Part shown: positions 58,967 to 64,000 of the stretch, one piece after another
Position numbering within the stretch: position 1 is the stretch's first letter
How the letters are laid out: each line of letters begins with the position of its first letter
Source of the DNA: UJ101 sp047975265
GTDB lineage: Bacteria; Bacteroidota; Bacteroidia; Flavobacteriales; UJ101
Reading direction: 5' to 3'
DNA length: 64,000 nt
NCBI GenBank assembly: GCA_047975265.1
Contig: JBKEDE010000005.1
Location: forward strand, 1-64,000
Translations under genes and position numbers: made by a program
Notes under the pieces: model-generated
The model's database searches: none
The model's input: only the letters and a program-made list of their open reading frames with translations
Told to the model about the DNA's origin: nothing

Positions 58967-60327
58967 TTTTTATTGATAAATAAATTTTCAACTTTTGACA
59001 GAACGTTGGGCAAAGCCAATACAACTACGCAATCATTGGCTTTTATCTGAAAATCTCCCAATGGAATATATCCTTTACTTTCTCGAACAACGCCTGCGAT
59101 AATAGCCTCTCTGGGAAATTTAATATTACGAATTACATTGTGTGTGATTTTTGCGTTCTCAACCACTTTAAATTCTAGCAGTTCAGCATCTAAATTACTA
59201 AGATGAGTCAGAGCCAAAACTTCGCCTTTTCTGATAAACCGGACAATATTATTGGCTGCCAAAAATTTTTTATTGATAAAAGCGTCAATTCCAATCATTT
59301 GACTTAAATGAATATAGTCCATGTTTTCGACCAAAGCAATCGTTTTTTTGACTCCTTTTGATTTAGCAAGTAAGCAGGACATAATATTGGTTTCTGAACG
59401 ACCTGTTACAGCAATAAAAGCATCCATTTCTTCAATGGTTTCATCTTCTAATAATTCACTATTTCTTCCATCTCCTTGAATAATAAGTGTTTTTGATAAA
59501 TCGTCTGCTAAGTCAAATGCCTTGTTAGGATCTTTCTCAATCAACGTAACATGATGATTGCTTTTTGAAAGTTTTTCGGCAGTAGATTTACCAATTTTTC
59601 CACCACCTAAAATCATGATTCTTTTTAAATCAACTTTGGTTTTTCCCAATATTTTATAGATATGTTTGGAGGCATCACTTAATAAAAGAAAATAAACCTG
59701 ATCGCCCAATTTATAAACCGTATCTCCACGAGGAACGATAACTTTTTGTGAGTTTTTTCTTATGATGGCAATAGGGGTAAAATCAATTTTATTTGTGTGT
59801 TCTTGTTCTGCAACTTCTTTAACGGTTTTATTAAGCAAAATGGAGTGTTCGTCTAAAACAGAACCACTCATTTTCAACAAACCTCCTTCAAAAGCAAAAT
59901 ATTCGTTAAATCCAGCTTCGTTAATCAGTTCATCAATTTCTTTGGCAGCCAGTGTTTCGGGCGATATAAGTGAATCAATTCCTATACGCTGAAAATTCAG
60001 CAGATTTTCTCGCAATAAATATTCCGGATTATCAATTCGGGCAATACTTTTTTTGGCTCCTGATTTTTTAGCAATTACGGCAGCTGTTAAATTCGTATTT
60101 TGATCCTGTGTTACAGCAATAAAAATATCCGCCTCGTTAATGTTTGCTTCACGCAATGTAATAAACGATGTAACATCCCCTTTTAAAGCAATAACATCTA
60201 AATGCGATTCAATATGTTGTAGTTTATCTTTGTCTTTATCAACGATAATAATGTCTTGTGCTTCATGAGAAAGCAGTTTAGCTAAATGAAATCCGACATC
60301 TCCGGCACCGGCAATTATAATCTTCAT
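58963..60327 (-). CDS. trkA: Trk system potassium regulator TrkA
   Basis: A 454-residue protein with two NAD-binding RCK modules. The first starts IIIAGAGDVGFHLAKLL and the second IMILGGGKIGKSTAEKL; each is followed by a TrkA_C domain (about 140-225 and 370-450). It is peripheral on the cytoplasmic side and gates TrkH. It is the first gene of the trkA-trkH operon. Confidence 0.95.
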   Translation of the reverse strand: MKIIIAGAGDVGFHLAKLLSHEAQDIIIVDKDKDKLQHIESHLDVIALKGDVTSFITLREANINEADIFIAVTQDQNTNLTAAVIAKKSGAKKSIARIDNPEYLLRENLLNFQRIGIDSLISPETLAAKEIDELINEAGFNEYFAFEGGLLKMSGSVLDEHSILLNKTVKEVAEQEHTNKIDFTPIAIIRKNSQKVIVPRGDTVYKLGDQVYFLLLSDASKHIYKILGKTKVDLKRIMILGGGKIGKSTAEKLSKSNHHVTLIEKDPNKAFDLADDLSKTLIIQGDGRNSELLEDETIEEMDAFIAVTGRSETNIMSCLLAKSKGVKKTIALVENMDYIHLSQMIGIDAFINKKFLAANNIVRFIRKGEVLALTHLSNLDAELLEFKVVENAKITHNVIRNIKFPREAIIAGVVRESKGYIPLGDFQIKANDCVVVLALPNVLSKVENLFINKK

Positions 60328-60447
60328 AACCTTATTTTATAACACTTATTCAGCACTTGTTGGCAAAGGTACGGCATTTAAAAAAAAAGCCAATAAAATT
60401 TTAGAATAAAACACAGTTTTATCATCTTTGTAAAAAAATAAAAAAAG

Positions 60448-61809
60448 ATGCAAAAACCAAGTATTCCCAAAGGAACTCGAGATTTTACTTCAGAAGTTAT
60501 GATTCGTCGCAATTATATTATAGAGGTTATTAAAAAGGAGTTCAAGCGATTTGGTTTTGCACCGATTGAAACGCCTTCTATGGAGAATACTTCCACTTTA
60601 ACAGGGAAATATGGAGAGGAAGGAGATCGATTGATTTTCAAAATTTTAAATAGCGGCGATTACCTAAAAAAAATGGATGATAAATTGTTAAATTCAAAAG
60701 CAATTCATCAGATAACGCCTAAAATATCAGAAAAAGCACTTCGGTATGATTTAACAGTTCCTTTTGCACGTTTTGTGGTTCAAAATCAAAATGAATTGGT
60801 TTTCCCTTTTAAACGGTATCAAATTCAACCGGTTTGGCGGGCTGACCGCCCACAAAAAGGACGTTTCAGAGAATTTTATCAATGCGATGCCGATGTGGTA
60901 GGTTCTCAGTCTCTTTACCAAGAGGTAGAATTGATTCAGTTATATGATGCGGTATTTTCCAAATTGAATGTATCCGTTACTATTCAAATGAATAACCGCA
61001 AAATTTTAGCAGGATTAGCCGAAGTGGCAGGAATTGAAAAGTATTTGATTGATTTTACGGTTGCATTGGATAAATTGGATAAAATAGGAAAAGAACGCGT
61101 TCAAGAGGAAATGAAAAATAAAGGTATTTCAGATAATGCCATGACTGTCTTAGAACCTCTTTTTTCTTTTGAAAATGATGATTTTACAACCAAAATCCAT
61201 AAATTAAAAGGAATGTTAAAAACGTCTTCTGTGGGTATGGAGGGAATCCAAGAGTTAGCTTTTATTTACAATGTTATATCTGAATTAGGCTTGAAACAAT
61301 CTATAAATTTGAATGTTACTTTGGCTCGTGGATTGAATTATTATACCGGATGTATTTTTGAAGTCATTGCAAAAGACGTTCAAATGGGATCCGTTGGTGG
61401 TGGCGGTCGTTATGATGATTTGACTTCTATTTTTGGGTTAAAAGATATTTCGGGCGTTGGAATTTCATTTGGTTTGGATCGGATTTATTTAACTTTGGAA
61501 GAGCTTAATTTGTTTCCTGATTTGTCAGAAGATATCGTTCAGGTTTTATTTGTTAATTTTGGAGAGAAAGAAGCATTGCAATCATTAAAATATATAAAAA
61601 AACTCCGTGAATTGGGTATTAATACTGAATTATACCCTGATCAGGCAAAAATGAAGAAACAAATGATTTATGCGGACAAAAGAGGAATTTTGTATATCGC
61701 TATGATTGGAGAAGATGAACTGAAAAGCAATACGTTGACGTTAAAAAACATGAACGACGGTTCGCAAAAAAGTTTAACAATAACAGATTTAATTAAAGAG
61801 CTAACATAA
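60448..61809 (+). CDS. hisS: Histidine--tRNA ligase
   Basis: A 453-residue class II synthetase. Motif 2 is in FKRYQIQPVWRADRPQKGRF and REFYQCDADVVG, the His-specific motif is LARGLNYYTGCIFEV, and motif 3 includes ISGVGISFGLDRIYLTL. A C-terminal anticodon-binding domain (from about residue 355) is complete. It lies divergent from trkA; a CATCTTTG -7-like element precedes it by about 15 bp. It loads tRNA-His with histidine. Confidence 0.96.
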   Translation: MQKPSIPKGTRDFTSEVMIRRNYIIEVIKKEFKRFGFAPIETPSMENTSTLTGKYGEEGDRLIFKILNSGDYLKKMDDKLLNSKAIHQITPKISEKALRYDLTVPFARFVVQNQNELVFPFKRYQIQPVWRADRPQKGRFREFYQCDADVVGSQSLYQEVELIQLYDAVFSKLNVSVTIQMNNRKILAGLAEVAGIEKYLIDFTVALDKLDKIGKERVQEEMKNKGISDNAMTVLEPLFSFENDDFTTKIHKLKGMLKTSSVGMEGIQELAFIYNVISELGLKQSINLNVTLARGLNYYTGCIFEVIAKDVQMGSVGGGGRYDDLTSIFGLKDISGVGISFGLDRIYLTLEELNLFPDLSEDIVQVLFVNFGEKEALQSLKYIKKLRELGINTELYPDQAKMKKQMIYADKRGILYIAMIGEDELKSNTLTLKNMNDGSQKSLTITDLIKELT

Positions 61810-61810
61810 A

Positions 61811-62203
61811 TTATTTTTTCAGATTTAATAAAAATAGTTGTTTGGCACATTTTGAATTATATCTTTTTCTAAATCCAAATTGTTTGTAAATCGTTTGGTT
61901 TTCTTCTTCAAAATTACATTTAAGCCTGAATATTTTTAATACGAATGCTTTTTTTATCAAGTATTTTAGAATTTTAGAAGTGCGATTTTGAGTCGTTTTT
62001 CTTTCATGAATTGTAAAAAAAATTTCATTATTTTTAATTGATAAACATATGAAAGCAATAATTATTTGATTTGAATTAAACAATCCGTAGTACAGTTTTT
62101 TTACATCCGATATTTTTTCTTTATCATTAATATTCCATTCTTTTTTTAATTTCCAAACCATCGTTGTCGAAATTTGTTTAAATTCGTCCATTCCTTCTTT
62201 CAT
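61811..62203 (-). CDS. Hypothetical protein, GNAT-like
   Basis: A 130-residue basic protein, convergent with hisS with a single base between stop codons. The pattern ISDVKKLYYGLFNSNQIIIAFICLSIKNNEIFFTIHE followed by SKILKYLIKKAFV and QFGFRKRYN recalls a degenerate GNAT acetyltransferase fold, with the usual hydrophobic strands and a YxxxGF-like ending (IYKQFGFRKRY). The acetyl-CoA loop (Q/RxxGxG/A) is not well kept (RTTQNRTSK at best). Function is not claimed. Confidence 0.55.
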   Translation of the reverse strand: MKEGMDEFKQISTTMVWKLKKEWNINDKEKISDVKKLYYGLFNSNQIIIAFICLSIKNNEIFFTIHERKTTQNRTSKILKYLIKKAFVLKIFRLKCNFEEENQTIYKQFGFRKRYNSKCAKQLFLLNLKK

Positions 62204-62423
62204 TTTTCATTTCATCTTCATTCTGTCGTTAAAAAAAACGTACAATAAAGAGCCTTCTTAGGTGTTTTTGGGTGGTAAAAATAATGGATAGCCTACATTT
62301 AAGCAAGGTTTTTTTAGTATTCAAATGTTAATATAAAATACGGGGTTTTATATATTATTTTCTTTAGATTGTGTTTATTTTAAATCTTTTTTTTTAAAAT
62401 TATTATAATTTATAGAAGTTCCT

Positions 62424-62431
62424 TATTTTTG
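62424..62431 (+). promoter_or_regulatory. -7 promoter element upstream of the small upstream frame
   Basis: TATTTTTG matches TAnnTTTG; transcription would start near 62434, before a 15-codon upstream frame and the lipoprotein gene at 62500. Confidence 0.45.
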
Positions 62432-62450
62432 GTTATTATAATAATTACAG

Positions 62451-62498
62451 ATGAGTAAAACCTATTCTTATAAGTGGGAAATATCGAAATTTATGTAA
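62451..62498 (+). CDS. Short upstream open frame before the lipoprotein gene
   Basis: ATG 62451 starts a 15-codon frame, MSKTYSYKWEISKFM, ending at TAA 62496-62498, just one base before ATG 62500 of the next gene. Its position 17 nt behind a probable transcription start suggests it could be translated and couple translation of the lipoprotein. It could also be chance. Confidence 0.3.
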   Translation: MSKTYSYKWEISKFM

Positions 62499-62499
62499 A

Positions 62500-62976
62500 A
62501 TGTTTCGCATTAGTTTAGCCATATTGTCAGCTCTTTTAAGTATCGCTTGTAAAAAGGTTATTCCGTTAGAAAAATCTTTTCATTACACTTATATTAAAAC
62601 CGATTCGATTCAAACACTTGATGATTCTGCTTTTTTAGCATTAAAAAATATTCCTAACGATAGTTTATACATTATTAATTTTTGGGCAAAAAGAAGCCAA
62701 AAATCTATACAGAACCGACGTTTTCTTAGTCAAATAAGAAAACCTGATTTTCAACTAATTCAAATTAATTTGGATTATAAATCATCATTAAAAATGCTTT
62801 CAGACTCTTTTCTCTCAAATGATTATTACTATAAGCCTTCTTCATTTTCTGTTATAGATTCTTCATGGAACGGATTATTACCTGCTACTCTTTTTATTAC
62901 AAAAGATACGCTTATTTTTGAAACAAAACTTTTAAACAAAAAATCACTTTCCAAGCACAATCTTTCAAAACCCTAA
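62500..62976 (+). CDS. Thioredoxin-like lipoprotein lacking the CxxC motif
   Basis: A 158-residue product with a lipoprotein signal ending LLSIAC (Cys about residue 17). The mature part has a thioredoxin-like pattern, with YIINFWAKRSQKSIQNRRFL where active thioredoxins have a WCxxC; here there is no Cys, so it cannot be a disulfide oxidoreductase. GLLPATLFITKDTLIFETK resembles the cis-Pro strand and the following strand of the fold (LPATLFI). It may be a redox-inactive thioredoxin-fold protein. Function unknown. Confidence 0.6.
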   Translation: MFRISLAILSALLSIACKKVIPLEKSFHYTYIKTDSIQTLDDSAFLALKNIPNDSLYIINFWAKRSQKSIQNRRFLSQIRKPDFQLIQINLDYKSSLKMLSDSFLSNDYYYKPSSFSVIDSSWNGLLPATLFITKDTLIFETKLLNKKSLSKHNLSKP

Positions 62977-63047
62977 ACGAGTAATTTTTAGAATTTTGTA
63001 ATATATTTTTTTTACGGTTTGGTTATATGACACACTATGGTGCTTTA

Positions 63048-63716
63048 CTATAATTTTTCAATTTTCATTTCTGTATATCTAAAAACAGGTGCCTTTTCTA
63101 ATTTCTCTTCACTTTCAGGTGTTCCTTTTGGGTAATCAGGTTTTATATAAAATTGTCCAACTACTATTACTTTGTTTTTGAAAGGATTAAATTTTTCAGG
63201 TAAAATAAGTTCTTCGTTTTCCGGTTCTAAAAAAATTGTTTTCTTCGACAAATTTCCATTTTTTCCATATTCGGCGTACTTTGAAGTTTCTACCCAATTT
63301 GCACAAGCACATCCCCAAACAATATACTGCAATTCTAATGTCTCAATTTTATTTGATAGTTTATTTGTAGGGTCAGATATGTCTTTTCTGTAGGTTCTTT
63401 CTTTATATTTTTTTTCCAATTGAATTTCTGAATATCCTCCGGATTGAATTTTCGTTTCTTGTGTTTTATAATACGAATGTTCAATGAGAATTTCCATTGG
63501 TGGACAACAAAATCCTCCTGAAATGTTTGACAATTTAAAATGTCCCAGTGAATCGGTTGTTGTTTTATTCCACTCCTTATTTTTGTTGGAAACTATTATG
63601 CCTTGTAGGGGATTTTTAGTATCTTTATCCAATACAACTCCATTTACAACTTGATAACAGTCACAAGAAGTTAGAAATAGAAAAAATGAAAAATACAATA
63701 TAATTTGTTTTAACAT
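63048..63716 (-). CDS. Lipoprotein with carboxypeptidase-regulatory-like domain
   Basis: A 222-residue lipoprotein with a signal ending FLTSC (residues about 1-18). The mature N-terminus NGVVLDKDTKNPLQGIIVSN with TTTDSLGHFKLSNISGG is a carboxypeptidase D regulatory-like beta domain, common in Bacteroidetes envelope proteins. The C-terminal 110 residues (with VWGCACANWVETSKYAEYG) are not recognised. The upstream extension to 63749 lacks a signal pattern, so Met at 63716 is used. Followed on the same strand by nothing within 70 bp. Confidence 0.72.
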   Translation of the reverse strand: MLKQIILYFSFFLFLTSCDCYQVVNGVVLDKDTKNPLQGIIVSNKNKEWNKTTTDSLGHFKLSNISGGFCCPPMEILIEHSYYKTQETKIQSGGYSEIQLEKKYKERTYRKDISDPTNKLSNKIETLELQYIVWGCACANWVETSKYAEYGKNGNLSKKTIFLEPENEELILPEKFNPFKNKVIVVGQFYIKPDYPKGTPESEEKLEKAPVFRYTEMKIEKL

Positions 63717-63790
63717 CTTTATTTTGTTAAAATAGTACCCGCCGGACAATCTTTTCGGATATATAAGTTCTATACTTTGATAAAGTAATA

Positions 63791-64000
63791 TTATATTCTT
63801 TCAATTACCATAGCAGAAGCACCTCCACCACCGTTACATATTCCGGCAACACCCAATTTGACATTGTTTTGTTTTAAAACGTTCAACAAGGTAATTACAA
63901 TACGAGCCCCGCTCACTCCTAAAGGATGTCCTAACGAAACTGCACCTCCATTTACATTGGTTTTAGCTCCGTCAATTCCTAATAATTGAATGTTTACCAA
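63791..64000 (-). CDS. Thiolase (acetyl-CoA C-acyltransferase), C-terminal end, cut by window edge
   Basis: The last 69 residues of a thiolase. NVNGGAVSLGHPLGVSGARI carries the catalytic His of GHPLG, and GVAGICNGGGGASAMVIE carries the catalytic Cys of the C-x-G motif. The rest of the protein lies beyond position 64000. It would be a degradative or biosynthetic acyl-CoA thiolase; which one cannot be told from the end alone. Confidence 0.93.
   Translation of the reverse strand: MVNIQLLGIDGAKTNVNGGAVSLGHPLGVSGARIVITLLNVLKQNNVKLGVAGICNGGGGASAMVIERI

Noticed and set aside
1..64000. tRNA, rRNA and CRISPR arrays
   Set aside because: No cloverleaf-like segments, rRNA-like stretches or regularly spaced direct repeats were seen in the intergenic gaps. 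The only regular repeats are the three sRNA units.

Overview
The window is a low-GC (roughly one third G+C by eye) chromosomal segment of a Bacteroidota member, most likely class Flavobacteriia (order Flavobacteriales). The evidence is a short primary sigma factor of the Bacteroidetes type, repeated TAnnTTTG (-7) promoter elements, general absence of Shine-Dalgarno sequences, a large TonB-dependent receptor, many lipoproteins, and an IS982-type transposase resembling those of Flavobacteriia. The genus cannot be fixed from sequence reading alone.

Layout. 1-168: 5' end of an IS982-like transposase. 519-3574: a three-gene operon kdnA-kdsB-kdnB for 8-amino-Kdo synthesis. 3.6-5.3 kb: small hypothetical or membrane genes that look acquired. 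5.4-8.5 kb: a molybdenum-related block on the minus strand (ModE-type DNA-binding protein, TonB receptor, sulfite-oxidase-fold lipoprotein). 8.7-22.4 kb: mixed housekeeping genes (ferritin, a 50-residue Cys-rich protein, trpEG behind a leader-peptide attenuator, sirtuin, cold shock protein, methyltransferase, gamma-family PLP enzyme, rpoD, idi, murF). 22.8-29.0 kb: a minus-strand periplasmic nitrate reductase operon (napD, napA, duplicated tetraheme NapB-like, tetraheme lipoprotein, 4x[4Fe-4S] protein, NrfD). 29.3-36.9 kb: a divergent ten-gene molybdenum cofactor operon (moeA, a second ModE-type gene, ric, a hemerythrin-PAS gene, mobA, moaD, moeB, moaE, moaCB, moaA). 37-45.8 kb: TauE, nitrilase, menD, trxB, rlmD, aminopeptidase P. 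45.8-46.4 kb: three tandem small-RNA genes. 46.4-64 kb: pepT, three SurA-like chaperone genes, rhomboid, topoisomerase IV (parE, a hypothetical gene, parC), trkH-trkA, hisS, lipoproteins and a partial thiolase.

How it works together. The molybdenum block, nap operon and cofactor operon form one physiological unit: Mo acquisition, cofactor assembly, and anaerobic nitrate respiration with repair of nitrosative damage. DNA signals support this. Two TGAT-N4-ATCA (FNR-type) palindromes lie between napD and moeA, each about 32 bp upstream of a -7 element of one divergent operon, and a third lies upstream of the modE-like gene at 8.5 kb. CGNTAT-N12-ATANCG palindromes matching the ModE operator lie on the moeA promoter and directly upstream of the TonB receptor.

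The least explained items are the three tandem minus-strand sRNA genes near 46 kb, each with a -7-like element, a covarying 5' hairpin, a 19-nt conserved linker antisense to a typical translation start, and a terminator. The trp leader peptide with tandem Trp codons, the duplicated NapB, and the Nap system with an NrfCD-like rather than NapC/NapGH module also merit attention. No tRNA, rRNA or CRISPR was seen.
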